Shown: positions 43,273-51,495 of the stretch, piece by piece
Layout: each line of letters starts with the position of its first letter
Numbering within the stretch: the first letter of the stretch is position 1
Source: Nocardioides plantarum
Lineage (GTDB): Bacteria; Actinomycetota; Actinomycetes; Propionibacteriales; Nocardioidaceae
Reading direction: 5' to 3'
Length of the DNA stretch: 64,000 nt
Assembly: GCF_006346395.1 (NCBI RefSeq)
Contig: NZ_VDMS01000001.1
Location: 434,001-498,000, forward strand
The notes under the pieces: model-generated
The model's input: only the letters and a program-made list of their open reading frames with translations
What the model was told of the DNA's origin: nothing
The model's database searches: none
Translations under genes and position numbers: made by a program

Positions 43273-43378
43273 ACCCGGTGCCGTCACCCGGCACAATCGG
43301 CACCATCGACACCGTCGACACCGCGACGTGAGTCCCTGCACTCAGGCGCGCCGACCGTCTGCCCACCAGGCTCCGGAC

Positions 43379-43885
43379 ATGCCCACGATCCCGCGTGCCC
43401 CGCGCCTCGTCCTCGTCCCCTCCCTCCTGCTCGTCGGCCTCGCCGCCACCGCCTGCGGCAACGACGTCACCACCGACATCATCGGGAGCGCCGGCGTCAC
43501 CGTCGACGCCCAGGGCGGCGCCGTCGTGCTCGTCACGGTGTGCCGGGACGACGTCGACTCGATCGACCTCCTGGGCGGCCGCGGCGGCCTGGAGCCGGAT
43601 CAGCCCAACCCGACGATCGCCTCCTGGTCCGCGAGCACTCCGCAGCGCGGCACGATCGTCCTCGACCTCGACACCCCCACCCCGACCTGGGACGGGCCCG
43701 CGTCGGTCGACCTCGAGGACTCCGAGCTCTACATCGTGTCGGCCGACCGCTCCGACGCCGACGCCGAGGTCACCCAGACCTCGTTCCGGGGCCGTGACCT
43801 CGCTGCCCTGTCCCCCGACCAGGTCATCGTCCGCGACGGCACCGTCGTGACCCGCGCGGCCTTCGACGCCGAGGCCTGCGACTGA
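43379..43885 (+). CDS. Small lipoprotein of unknown function
   Basis: A 168-residue predicted lipoprotein: basic N-terminus, hydrophobic core LVLVPSLLLVGLAATAC and lipobox ATAC near residue 25. The mature part is Asp-rich and has no family I recognise. It lies about 100 bp after the response regulator and could be the output of that system. ATG 43379 was chosen over a GTG at 43328 because it puts the signal peptide at the N-terminus. Its last 157 bp are also read on the other strand as the tail of an acyltransferase. Confidence 0.7.
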   Translation: MPTIPRAPRLVLVPSLLLVGLAATACGNDVTTDIIGSAGVTVDAQGGAVVLVTVCRDDVDSIDLLGGRGGLEPDQPNPTIASWSASTPQRGTIVLDLDTPTPTWDGPASVDLEDSELYIVSADRSDADAEVTQTSFRGRDLAALSPDQVIVRDGTVVTRAAFDAEACD

Positions 43886-44928
43886 CTCGACGACCTCGTC
43901 GCGGTCCGCAGCCAGGGGGCCTCGAACAGCCAGGTCCCGCCGAGCCGGCGCACGCCGCCGTGCAGCGCCAGGCAGACGGCGAGCACGACGCCCGTGACCA
44001 CCGCCGGGTAGAGCACGGCCAGCGGCAGCGACCGGGCCGGGGCCGAGCCCTCTCCCACCAGCTGCACCGACCCGAGGTGGACCAGCGCGACCAGCGGCAG
44101 GTGCAGCACGTAGACGGGCAGGGTGCGGCGTCCCAGGCCGGCGAGCGCCGACCCGAGCCGCGGCACCCGGGCCAGCGTGGCGGCGACGGTGAGCCCGGCC
44201 GCGATACCGAGCGCGCCGAGTGCCGGGCGCACGCCGAGCCACTCGTCGGCACCCAGCACCTGCCACAGCGCCGCCCCGGCCGCGAACGCAGCCACTGCGG
44301 CGACCAGCGTGGCGCGGGTCGGACGGGTGAGCCGGGTGACCCAGCGGGTGAAGTGGGGCAGCCGGGTGCCGAGCAGGAACCACACCAGGTTGGTGAGCAG
44401 CCCATAGCGGTTGCCGGGTGTCGGCACCCACCCGGCCGCGGCGACCGCGCTCAGCAGCAGCGCGACGCCCAGGGCCCAGTGCGGGGCCCGGCGCGTGGCC
44501 CGCGCCACGACGACGTACGACGCCAGGGCCAGGAGGTACCAGAGGTTGCCCGGGGTGATCGTCAGCTGCACGAGCAGCTCGCCCGGCGACCCGGCGACGG
44601 CGGTGTCGAAGCCCGGCGTCAGCTGCAGGAGCAGGGTGTGGAGCAGCGTCCAGAGCACGAACAGGTAGAGCAGCGGCGCCACCCGCCCGACCCAGACCTG
44701 GCGCCACGGGCGCGCGAGCCGGCCGACCGCGAACAGGCCGGAGATGAGGAAGAACAGCGGCATCCGCACGGGCAGCAGCACCTCCGACAGCGTCCCCCAG
44801 CCTCCGGTCACCGGGCCCTCCCCCGCCCACGGGAGCAGCAGGAAGTCCTTGCGGGTCACGTGCCAGAGCACGACCAGGACGATGCAGAGACCCTTGGCCA
44901 CGTCGGCCCACCGTTGACGTTCGTTCAC
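43729..44928 (-). CDS. Acyltransferase-3 family membrane protein
   Basis: A 399-residue polytopic membrane acyltransferase, starting RQRWADVAKGLCIVLVVLWH with the early histidine of the family and followed by ten or so helices. The fold ends near residue 345 (TWLFEAPW); the remaining Ser/Arg-rich tail is simply the antisense of the lipoprotein gene 43729-43885 and probably has no function. GTG 44928 has GAGG 8 nt upstream. The acyl acceptor is not evident. Confidence 0.75.
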   Translation of the reverse strand: MNERQRWADVAKGLCIVLVVLWHVTRKDFLLLPWAGEGPVTGGWGTLSEVLLPVRMPLFFLISGLFAVGRLARPWRQVWVGRVAPLLYLFVLWTLLHTLLLQLTPGFDTAVAGSPGELLVQLTITPGNLWYLLALASYVVVARATRRAPHWALGVALLLSAVAAAGWVPTPGNRYGLLTNLVWFLLGTRLPHFTRWVTRLTRPTRATLVAAVAAFAAGAALWQVLGADEWLGVRPALGALGIAAGLTVAATLARVPRLGSALAGLGRRTLPVYVLHLPLVALVHLGSVQLVGEGSAPARSLPLAVLYPAVVTGVVLAVCLALHGGVRRLGGTWLFEAPWLRTATRSSSQSQASASKAARVTTVPSRTMTWSGDRAARSRPRNEVWVTSASASERSADTM

Positions 44929-45041
44929 GCCCTGATCCTCGGTGGGCGGGGACCGCACCGGGATCGGTCCGAGGTGCCGGTGACGTGGTCGCAGGTACCG
45001 GGTCTCACGTGGTGACGACCAGGGTGAACCCCGGAGTCGTT

Positions 45042-45066
45042 TAAGCGTAGTGTTTCACGTAACTTA
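45042..45066. promoter_or_regulatory. 25-bp dyad operator before the TauD-like gene
   Basis: TAAG-N4-GTG-N3-CAC-N4-CTTA: all seven paired positions on each side match. It lies 24 bp before the ATG and just before the AAGGAGGGAGG ribosome site, in the most AT-rich spot of the neighbourhood. The two-fold symmetry and 25-bp span fit a dimeric repressor; no regulator gene adjoins. Confidence 0.65.
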
Positions 45067-45089
45067 GTCTCCACAAGGAGGGAGGAACC

Positions 45090-46013
45090 ATGACCAGCAC
45101 CCTCGACCGTGCCGACCTGCGGGTCCGCCAGGTCGGCGGCCGGGTGGGCGCCCACATCGAGGGCGTCCGGCTGGGTGGCGACCTCGACGAGGCCACCGTC
45201 GCCTCGGTCCGCGCGGCCCTCCTGCGGCACAAGGTCGTCTTCTTCCGCGGCCAGGACCACCTCGACGACGCCGAGCACCAGGCCTTCGCGGCCCGGATGG
45301 GCCCGCTGACCACCGCCCACCCGACGGTCGACACGGGCTCCGGCCGGGTCCTCAAGGTCACCGCCGACAAGGGCATGGCGGCCAACGCCTGGCACACCGA
45401 CGTGACCTTCGTCGACCGGGTCCCCGCGATCAGCGTGCTGCGCGCCGTCGCCCTGCCTCCCTACGGCGGCAGCACCGTGTGGGCCAACTGCGTCGCGGCC
45501 TACGAGGCGCTGCCCACCTCGCTGCGCGCCCTGGTCGACGACCTGTGGGCCGTGCACACCAACAGCTACGACTACGCGCAGCTCGACGAGGAGTCCGAGG
45601 AGCCCGACGCCCACTACACCCGGGCCGACTTCACCTCGCAGGTCTTCGAGACGGAGCACCCCGTCGTCCGGGTGCACCCCGAGACCGGCGAGCGGGCGTT
45701 CGTGCTCGGCCACTTCGTCAAGGGCTTCACCGGACTCAGCACGAGCGAGTCGACGGCGATCTTCCACCTGCTGCAGAACCGGATCACCAAGCTGGAGAAC
45801 ACGGTGCGCTGGACCTGGGAGCCGGGCGACGTCGCCATGTGGGACAACCGCGCCACCCAGCACTACGCCGTCGCCGACTTCGACACCCACTACCGCGAGA
45901 TGCGGCGGATCACCGTCGCCGGCGACGTGCCGGTCGCGATCGACGGGCGTCGCAGCCGGGTGGTCCGGGGCGACGCGACGGCCTACTCACGCCTCGACGA
46001 GCTCATCTCCTGA
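45090..46013 (+). CDS. TauD/TfdA-family Fe(II)/2-oxoglutarate dioxygenase
   Basis: A 307-residue non-haem iron dioxygenase. The iron ligands are His102 and Asp104 ([11 protein letters not shown]) and His258 (ATQHYAV); Arg272/273 in [11 protein letters not shown] binds 2-oxoglutarate. The family includes taurine, alkylsulfatase (AtsK) and 2,4-D dioxygenases; length and the WHTD motif fit the TauD/AtsK branch, suggesting sulfur scavenging from sulfonates or sulfate esters (inferred). A very strong ribosome site and the upstream dyad suggest tight regulation. No transporter is linked. Confidence 0.88.
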   Translation: MTSTLDRADLRVRQVGGRVGAHIEGVRLGGDLDEATVASVRAALLRHKVVFFRGQDHLDDAEHQAFAARMGPLTTAHPTVDTGSGRVLKVTADKGMAANAWHTDVTFVDRVPAISVLRAVALPPYGGSTVWANCVAAYEALPTSLRALVDDLWAVHTNSYDYAQLDEESEEPDAHYTRADFTSQVFETEHPVVRVHPETGERAFVLGHFVKGFTGLSTSESTAIFHLLQNRITKLENTVRWTWEPGDVAMWDNRATQHYAVADFDTHYREMRRITVAGDVPVAIDGRRSRVVRGDATAYSRLDELIS

Positions 46014-47175
46014 CCTCGTCGCGGGACTGCGACCGGATCCGCGCCGGTAGCCAGCCGACCAGCCGCTCGAGCGGGCCTCGACGTCGCAGGGCGGCGTACA
46101 CGCTGCCGATCCAGAGCACGACCACGACGTGCCACACGTACGACGACGGCACCTCGTCGGGCCAGACCCGCTCGGTCCTCATCACCACGTGGAGCGTGTA
46201 GAGCGTCAGCGTCATCGCACCGGCCCCGAAGGCCACCTGCACGGCGCGCTCGGCGTGGTCCGAGAGGTCGCCGAGCCAGTCGACGACCAGCAGGCAGAGC
46301 CCGATCACCAGGGCCGCGCTGCCCGCGGTCTGGGCCAGGTCGAACGGGGTCGAGGAGTGGGGCGCGACGACGGTCAGCCACCGCCAGCCCGAGCCCGGCC
46401 CCTCGGTCGGGGTCTGGCCGTACATCCCGCCGGCCATCTCGTCGAGCTCGCGCACGGTGAACCGGCTGCGTGTCAGGGCGTCGGAGACGAGGACGGCGGC
46501 GACCGCCACGGCCAGTCCCGCCGCCGCCAGCACCGCCGCGACCCGGCGTGAGCGCAGGTCGAGGCGCCCGATCGCCAGGCCGAGCAGGAGGTAGGTCAGC
46601 CACGGCACGGCCGGGTAGTAGCCGGTGAACAGCAGCTCGGACAGCAGGGGCCAGGGCGTCTCGACCTGGTCGAACCCCGGGCTCGCGAACTGGCGGACGG
46701 GCAGGTGCGGGACCAGCAGCCGGCTCGCCACGGGAGCGGCGACCGCCCACCCGGCCGCGAGCGCCAGGAGCGGTCGCCAGGTGAGCCCGAGGAACGGCAG
46801 GCCCAGCACGAACAGCACGGCGTAGTAGGTGAGGATCACCGCGATCCCGGTCTCGAGCCGGCCCAGCGCCAGCCCCAGCACCGCGATCGCGAGCGACCGT
46901 ACGGCGATCGCCAGGCTCACGCGCACCCGCACCTGGCCCCGGACCGGCGTACGCCGCCCGGAGACGAGCGCCAGGGCCACCCCGGCCAGCACGGCGAACA
47001 GCGCCGAGGCGCGGCCGCCGGCCAGCCAGTGCGACGTGGTGATCTCGCCCGCGGGCGTCCGGCCGTCGAGCACGTGGGTGGCCATCATGCCCAGCAGCGC
47101 CAGGCACCTCGCGACGTCGAGACCGACGAGTCGGGGGCTCCTCGTCGAGCTGTCAGAAGCCGAGGCGGCGGCCAC
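46003..47175 (-). CDS. DUF418/DUF1624-like heparan-acetyltransferase-type membrane protein
   Basis: A 390-residue protein with about ten transmembrane helices. It begins [20 protein letters not shown], the typical start of the DUF1624/YeiB-like acyltransferases, and ends with the DUF418-like YTLHVVM and [14 protein letters not shown] segments. The role is unknown; acetyl transfer to a surface glycan is the family-based guess. The GTG start overlaps the purE 3' end by 23 bp and its stop overlaps the convergent dioxygenase by 11 bp. Confidence 0.75.
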   Translation of the reverse strand: MAAASASDSSTRSPRLVGLDVARCLALLGMMATHVLDGRTPAGEITTSHWLAGGRASALFAVLAGVALALVSGRRTPVRGQVRVRVSLAIAVRSLAIAVLGLALGRLETGIAVILTYYAVLFVLGLPFLGLTWRPLLALAAGWAVAAPVASRLLVPHLPVRQFASPGFDQVETPWPLLSELLFTGYYPAVPWLTYLLLGLAIGRLDLRSRRVAAVLAAAGLAVAVAAVLVSDALTRSRFTVRELDEMAGGMYGQTPTEGPGSGWRWLTVVAPHSSTPFDLAQTAGSAALVIGLCLLVVDWLGDLSDHAERAVQVAFGAGAMTLTLYTLHVVMRTERVWPDEVPSSYVWHVVVVLWIGSVYAALRRRGPLERLVGWLPARIRSQSRDEVRR

Positions 47176-47677
47176 CGGTGTCTCCGCGCACGGCCGCTCC
47201 CTTGTCCTGTGCCGCCTTCTTGAGGTCGGCCTGGAAGGTCACCATCTGCTCCTGCAGGGCGGGGTCGGACGCCGCCAGGATGCGTACGGCGAGCAGCCCG
47301 GCGTTGCGGGCGCCGCCGATCGCGACGGTCGCGACCGGCACCCCGGCCGGCATCTGCACGATCGAGAGCAGCGAGTCCATGCCGTCGAGGGTCTTCAGCG
47401 CCACCGGCACCCCGATGACCGGCAGCGGCGTGACGGCGGCGAGCATGCCGGGCAGGTGGGCGGCACCGCCGGCGCCGGCGATGATCACCGACAGACCGCG
47501 ACCGGCGGCCTGCTTGCCGTAGGCCAGCATCTCCTCGGGCATCCGGTGCGCCGAGACGACGTCGGCCTCGTGGGCGACGCCGAACTCGGCGAGTGCCTCG
47601 GCCGCCTGCTTCATCACCGGCCAGTCGGAGTCGCTGCCCATCACGATGCCCACGCGGGGGCCGGTCTCGCTGCTCAT
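47153..47677 (-). CDS. purE: N5-carboxyaminoimidazole ribonucleotide mutase
   Basis: Class I PurE, 174 residues, moves the carboxyl group from N5-CAIR to CAIR in purine synthesis. The signature [14 protein letters not shown] with the catalytic aspartate and the histidine of [12 protein letters not shown] are present, with [13 protein letters not shown] and the [13 protein letters not shown] helix. ATG 47677 starts 4 bp after the purK stop; the pair carries out the two-step bacterial route. Confidence 0.96.
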   Translation of the reverse strand: MSSETGPRVGIVMGSDSDWPVMKQAAEALAEFGVAHEADVVSAHRMPEEMLAYGKQAAGRGLSVIIAGAGGAAHLPGMLAAVTPLPVIGVPVALKTLDGMDSLLSIVQMPAGVPVATVAIGGARNAGLLAVRILAASDPALQEQMVTFQADLKKAAQDKGAAVRGDTGGRRLGF

Positions 47678-47681
47678 GTCG

Positions 47682-48839
47682 TCACTCGCTTTCGTTGCCG
47701 AGGTCGCCACGGAACCACGCGGCGGCGTGCCGCGCGCGCTCCAGGCAGTCGTCGAGGTCGTCGCCGTAGGCGTTGACGTGGCCGACCTTGCGGCCCGGGC
47801 GCAGGTCCTTGCCGTAGAGGTGCACCCGCAGGTGGGGGTCGCGGGCCATCGCGTGCGGGTAGCCGTCGTAGAGGCGGCCGACCTGGTGGTCGGGCCCGCC
47901 GAGGATGTTGACCATCACGGTCCACGAGGCGCGCGCCGCGGGCGAGCCGAGGGGCAGGTCGAGCACGGCGCGCAGGTGGTTCTCGAACTGCGAGGTGACG
48001 GCGCCGTCCTGGGTCCAGTGGCCGGTGTTGTGGGGTCGCATCGCGAGCTCGTTGACGAGGATCCGACCGTCCTGGGTCTCGAACAGCTCGACCGCGAGCA
48101 CCCCCGTCACGTCGAGCTCGCCGGCGATCGTGAGCGCGACCTGCTGGGCCTGGGTGGCGAGCTCGGGGTCGAGGTCGGGCGCCGGGGCGACGACCTCGTG
48201 ACAGATGCCGTCGACCTGCGTCGAGGCCACGACCGGGTAGGCCGCCGCCTGGCCGCTGGGCGAGCGCACCACCAGGGCCGACAGCTCGCGGCGGAAGTCG
48301 ACGAGCTCCTCGGCCAGCAGTCGGACGCCCTTCTCGGCGGCGACACGCAGCGGCTCGGCCACGTCGGCGGCCGAGCGGACGAACCAGACTCCCTTGCCGT
48401 CGTACCCGAGGCGGGTGATCTTCAGGACGCACGGGAGCCCGAAGGCCTCGACGTCGGCCGGTGAGGCGACGATGGCGTTGCGCGGGCACGGCAGGCCGAG
48501 CTCGGCGAGCCGCTCGCGCATGACGCCCTTGTCCTGGGCGTGCACGAGCGCGCTGGGGCCCGGGCGGACGGCCACGCCGTCGGCCTCGAGGGCGTGCAGG
48601 TGCTCGGTCGGGACGTGCTCGTGGTCGAAGGTGACCACGGCCGCGCCGGCGGTGACCGCGCGCAGGTCGGCGAGGTCGGTGTGGTCGCCGACGAGCTGGT
48701 CGACGATCACCTGGGCGGCCGAGACCCCCTCGGCCTCGGCGAGCAGGCGGAGCGGGACGGCCAGCGCGGCGGCCGGCTCGGCCATCATCCGGGCGAGCTG
48801 TCCGCCCCCGACGACCGCGACGAGCGGAGCAGAGGTCAC
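47682..48839 (-). CDS. purK: N5-carboxyaminoimidazole ribonucleotide synthase
   Basis: ATP-grasp enzyme of 385 residues that carboxylates AIR with bicarbonate and ATP. The N-terminal [15 protein letters not shown], the ATP-binding [18 protein letters not shown], and [16 protein letters not shown] near residue 265 are typical. GTG 48839 follows TAGTCT by 6 nt, a leaderless promoter. It forms an operon with purE and probably the membrane protein after it. Confidence 0.96.
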   Translation of the reverse strand: MTSAPLVAVVGGGQLARMMAEPAAALAVPLRLLAEAEGVSAAQVIVDQLVGDHTDLADLRAVTAGAAVVTFDHEHVPTEHLHALEADGVAVRPGPSALVHAQDKGVMRERLAELGLPCPRNAIVASPADVEAFGLPCVLKITRLGYDGKGVWFVRSAADVAEPLRVAAEKGVRLLAEELVDFRRELSALVVRSPSGQAAAYPVVASTQVDGICHEVVAPAPDLDPELATQAQQVALTIAGELDVTGVLAVELFETQDGRILVNELAMRPHNTGHWTQDGAVTSQFENHLRAVLDLPLGSPAARASWTVMVNILGGPDHQVGRLYDGYPHAMARDPHLRVHLYGKDLRPGRKVGHVNAYGDDLDDCLERARHAAAWFRGDLGNESE

Positions 48840-48859
48840 GGGACGAGACTAGTGAGAGG

Positions 48860-49177
48860 TCACGTGGCCCTCACGGGCGCCTCGGTCTCGAAGCGCAGAC
48901 CGCGCCCGCGCAGGGTGGTGATGAGGTGGGGACGCCGGCTGTCGTCGTGGAGCTTGCGGCGGACCCACCCCAGGTGCACGTCGATCGTCTTCGACGACGT
49001 CCAGAAGGTGGTGTGCCAGACATCGCGCATCAGGTCCTCGCGGGAGACGACCTCGCCGGCGCGCGAGATCAGGGCGAGGAGCAGGTCGAACTCCTTGCGC
49101 GAGAACGTGACCTCGTCACCGTCGACCCAGACCCGGCGGTCGACGGGGTCGACCCGCACTCCCTGCACCTCGTGCAC
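48860..49177 (-). CDS. Receiver-less OmpR-type winged-helix protein
   Basis: A 105-residue protein that is only the DNA-binding half of an OmpR-family regulator: VTFSRKEFDLLLALISRAGE, then FWTSSKTIDVHLGWVRRKL as the recognition helix and RPHLITTLRGRGLRFE as the wing. There is no receiver upstream in any frame. GTG 49177 lies 7 nt after TACGTT, which supports a genuine short gene rather than a truncation. It lies between purK and an adenylate cyclase gene on the same strand. Targets unknown. Confidence 0.8.
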   Translation of the reverse strand: MHEVQGVRVDPVDRRVWVDGDEVTFSRKEFDLLLALISRAGEVVSREDLMRDVWHTTFWTSSKTIDVHLGWVRRKLHDDSRRPHLITTLRGRGLRFETEAPVRAT

Positions 49178-49281
49178 GGTCCCCAACGTAGGAACGCAGC
49201 CCGCCGCGCACACCCGTTCGGCCAAAACCGGGCCGGGTGATCTAGACCGGTCGGTGCCGTCGGTGCCCCGTCGGTGACCCG

Positions 49282-50295
49282 TCAGTGCCGTCGTACGGCG
49301 ACGGGCTCGACCAGGCCGAACCCGCGGACCGGCCGCTCGGGCAGCCGGCGGGTCTCGAACTGGTCGCTCGGCAGCAGCTCGGCGGTGGCGGCGTCGATGA
49401 TGATCCGGTTGCGGCGGGCGACGGCGGTCAGCCGCGCGGCGAGGTTGACCGGGGGGCCGAAGACGTCGCCCAGGCGCATCACCACGTTGCCGCTGGCCAG
49501 GCCCAGACGTACGTCGGGCATCCGGCTGTCGCGGCCGATGACGTTGATGATCCCCTCGGCGGTGTCGTAGGCCCGGATCGGGTCGTCGTTGACGAAGAGG
49601 ATCGAGTCTCCGATGCTCTTGATCACCCGGCCGCGCTGCGCGGCGACCACGTCGGCGCACCGCGACTCGAACAGCTCGACGAGGTCGCCGATCCGCTCGC
49701 GCGAGATCTCGTTGCTCAGCGCGGTGAAGCTGACGATGTCGGCGAACCCGACGGTGAGCTGCGTGGTGTGCAGGTCGTCGGCCTCCCCCAGCGCCACGAT
49801 GCGCGACACCGCGGCCGCCAGGTGACGGCGCCAGGCGTAGATCATCATCGCCTCGAAGCCGTCGCTTAGGTCGTCGAGCATGCGCAGCGCGGTCGTCGTA
49901 CGGTCGGCGGCCTGCTCGCCGTTCTCGGCGGACTGCTGCTCGAGCTCCTCGACGCGGTGCACCAGCGCCGCGACCTCCCAGTCGGCCAGCCGGGCCATCG
50001 TCTGGCCCAGGGCCCGGGTGATGGTGATCGCGAGGTCGAAGTCGAGGAGCCCGGTGTCGATCGCGGCGCTCAGCGCGCGGATCGCCTCGACGTCGGAGGC
50101 GGTGTAGACCGCCGCCCCCTCGGCCTCGGGGAAGCCCAGCGCGCGCCACAGCCGGCGTGCCTCACCGAGGGTGATCCCGGCCTCGCGGGCCACCTGCGAG
50201 GCGGAGTACGACGGCACCTCGCGCAGGATCGCCTCGACGATCTCGTTGGGGTCGCCCCACGCCCGCGGGGTGGGGTCGGCAGGCTCGTCGATCAG
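49282..50295 (-). CDS. Adenylate/guanylate cyclase with N-terminal MerR-like domain (probable CTG start)
   Basis: Class III nucleotide cyclase, 337 residues with the start proposed here. The N-terminal 75 residues look like a MerR-type helix-turn-helix (SASQVAREAGITLGEARRLW, YTASDVEAIRALS). The catalytic domain begins with FADIVSFTALS (metal aspartate), then GRVIKSIGDSILFV and FGPPVNLAARL. No ATG or GTG exists before GTG 50217, yet the frame upstream encodes WGDPNEIVEAILREV, which fits the fold. CTG 50295 overlaps the PH-gene stop (CTGA) and has GAGGG just upstream. If this is wrong, the protein starts at 50217 with 311 residues. Confidence 0.82.
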   Translation of the reverse strand: MIDEPADPTPRAWGDPNEIVEAILREVPSYSASQVAREAGITLGEARRLWRALGFPEAEGAAVYTASDVEAIRALSAAIDTGLLDFDLAITITRALGQTMARLADWEVAALVHRVEELEQQSAENGEQAADRTTTALRMLDDLSDGFEAMMIYAWRRHLAAAVSRIVALGEADDLHTTQLTVGFADIVSFTALSNEISRERIGDLVELFESRCADVVAAQRGRVIKSIGDSILFVNDDPIRAYDTAEGIINVIGRDSRMPDVRLGLASGNVVMRLGDVFGPPVNLAARLTAVARRNRIIIDAATAELLPSDQFETRRLPERPVRGFGLVEPVAVRRH

Positions 50296-50816
50296 TGGCC
50301 CTCGGCGCTCTGGGTCTCGCCGCCGTGGAGCTTGTGCAGCAGCTGGTTGAGGTCGCGCTGGGTCTCCTCGACGTGCGGGATGTCGTAGATCAGCACCTGG
50401 CCGTTGGTGCTCGCGTCACTGATCACCAGCGTGCCGCAGCCCAGCATCCGGTCGATGAGGTCGCGCTCGTAGGCCACGTCGCTGATCCGGCTCAGCGGGA
50501 TGTCGTGACCGCGGCGGGTCAGGATGCCGTTGCGGGTGATGAGGCGGCGGTTGGTGATCGTGTAGGACGCCATCAGCCAGTCGAGGGTCGGCCACACGAC
50601 CCGCCACAGCACCAGCACCAGCACGACCCCCCAGATGATCAGCTCCAGGATGCGCTCGGTGTCGGCGTCGTCGAGGTCGATGAGCACCTGCGCCGCGACC
50701 CCCACCGCCAGCAGCACCACGAGCGTCAGCAGCGGCAACAGCAGCGCCTTGGCGTGCGTCCGGGTGCTGACCATGATCTCTTCGCCGGGGTTGAGCAGCT
50801 TCTGGGAGATGGCCAC
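50292..50816 (-). CDS. PH-domain (bPH2/YdbT-type) membrane protein
   Basis: A 174-residue protein with two transmembrane helices near 30-75 (LLLPLLTLVVLLAVGVAAQVL, IIWGVVLVLVLWRVV) and then a bacterial PH domain with YTITNRRLITRNGIL and IPLSRISDVAYERDLIDR. The function of such proteins is unknown, although PH modules often bind lipids or proteins at the membrane. GTG 50816 follows AATGAT by 6 nt. The stop overlaps the proposed CTG start of the cyclase, suggesting they act together. Confidence 0.85.
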   Translation of the reverse strand: MAISQKLLNPGEEIMVSTRTHAKALLLPLLTLVVLLAVGVAAQVLIDLDDADTERILELIIWGVVLVLVLWRVVWPTLDWLMASYTITNRRLITRNGILTRRGHDIPLSRISDVAYERDLIDRMLGCGTLVISDASTNGQVLIYDIPHVEETQRDLNQLLHKLHGGETQSAEGH

Positions 50817-50907
50817 CCCGGGATCATTCCACCTTCGCGGCGTCCGCGGGACGCAACCGGCGGTCGGGGTGTCTCGGAACCACCCGCCGCGAGGTGAATG
50901 CCCACGT

Positions 50908-50948
50908 CGGTCGAGGTGCGAAGGCCGCCAGGCCTGAGCCTCGAGACC
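50908..50948. repeat. Family A repeat, left-arm copy
   Basis: Identical over all 41 bases to the left arm at 1465-1505. It lies about 90 bp upstream of the PH-domain gene start and faces the inverted copies at 51402-51478. Confidence 0.9.
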
Positions 50949-51020
50949 CCCGCCGCCGACGCACCCGACCCGACCGCGGTGTCGTTGGATCGGGGCTCTC
51001 GACGGCGCGGGTCTCACGGG

Positions 51021-51191
51021 GTCGGGGTGTCCGCGCGCCTACCATTCCGGTCCTCGCCGTCAAGGACGTCGCTTCGCTCCGCCGCTACGCGGTCGCTACG
51101 CGATCCTTGACCGCGAGCCTCTCCCGGAATGGTTGACGGCGCAGACAAGGGCGGGCTCCGCCGCGCCCTCGTCCAGCGCGGACACCCCGAC
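51021..51191. repeat. Nested inverted-repeat structure, 171 bp
   Basis: The outer arms 51021-51036 and 51176-51191 (GTCGGGGTGTCCGCGC and its reverse complement) pair perfectly over 16 bp. The inner arms 51041-51066 and 51104-51132 pair around ACCATTCCGG/CCGGAATGGT and TCAAGGA/TCCTTGA with a short bulge. The centre contains a further small stem with repeated CGCTACGCG. This could fold into a long cruciform or structured RNA. No protein or known RNA family is recognised. Confidence 0.75.
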
Positions 51192-51206
51192 ACCCAGGTC
51201 TCTGGC

Positions 51207-51253
51207 GACTGGAGAGAATCCCGTGAACCTGGTTCACGAGAATCTCTCCAGTC
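51207..51253. repeat. Near-perfect 47-bp palindrome
   Basis: Arms of 22 nt (GACTGGAGAGAATCCCGTGAAC and its complement) match at 20 of 22 positions around a 3-nt loop CTG. It stands alone 16 bp after the nested structure. It could be a terminator-like hairpin, a binding site for a large protein or one end of a small mobile element. Confidence 0.8.
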
Positions 51254-51401
51254 GAGCCACCCGCCACGTGAGCGGTGCGCCAGCCACCGAACCCACCCGC
51301 CCCCAGACCCCAGAACTGTGGCTCACGCGCCGCCGCCCGACCCGGACGACGTGAGACCTAGGGACGAAAGACGTCGCTGCTGACCGGCGTACCCCTGCGG
51401 A

Positions 51402-51478
51402 GGTCTCGAGGCTCGGCGCTAGCGCGCCTAGCACCTCGACCGACGTCGGGCCTGGCGGCTTCGCACCTCGACCGACGT
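51402..51478. repeat. Family A repeat, right-arm copy plus inverted left-arm fragment
   Basis: 51402-51442 matches the right arm at 1542-1582 with one substitution (CTAGCAC for CTCGCAC). Then 51443-51478 holds an inverted fragment of the left arm (GGCCTGGCGGCTTCGCACC). It lies just after the birA stop on the minus strand. Confidence 0.85.
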
Positions 51479-51495
51479 GGGGAGCCGACGTGCGC

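Larger units (their letters stand above)
50817..51495. other. 679-bp gene-free region full of palindromes and repeats
   Basis: No coding frame here looks real. In order it has a family A half repeat (50908-50948), a nested inverted repeat (51021-51191), a near-perfect 47-bp palindrome (51207-51253), and inverted family A copies at 51402-51478. The outer family A copies face each other, so the set resembles one compound element between the PH-domain gene and birA. Confidence 0.75.
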
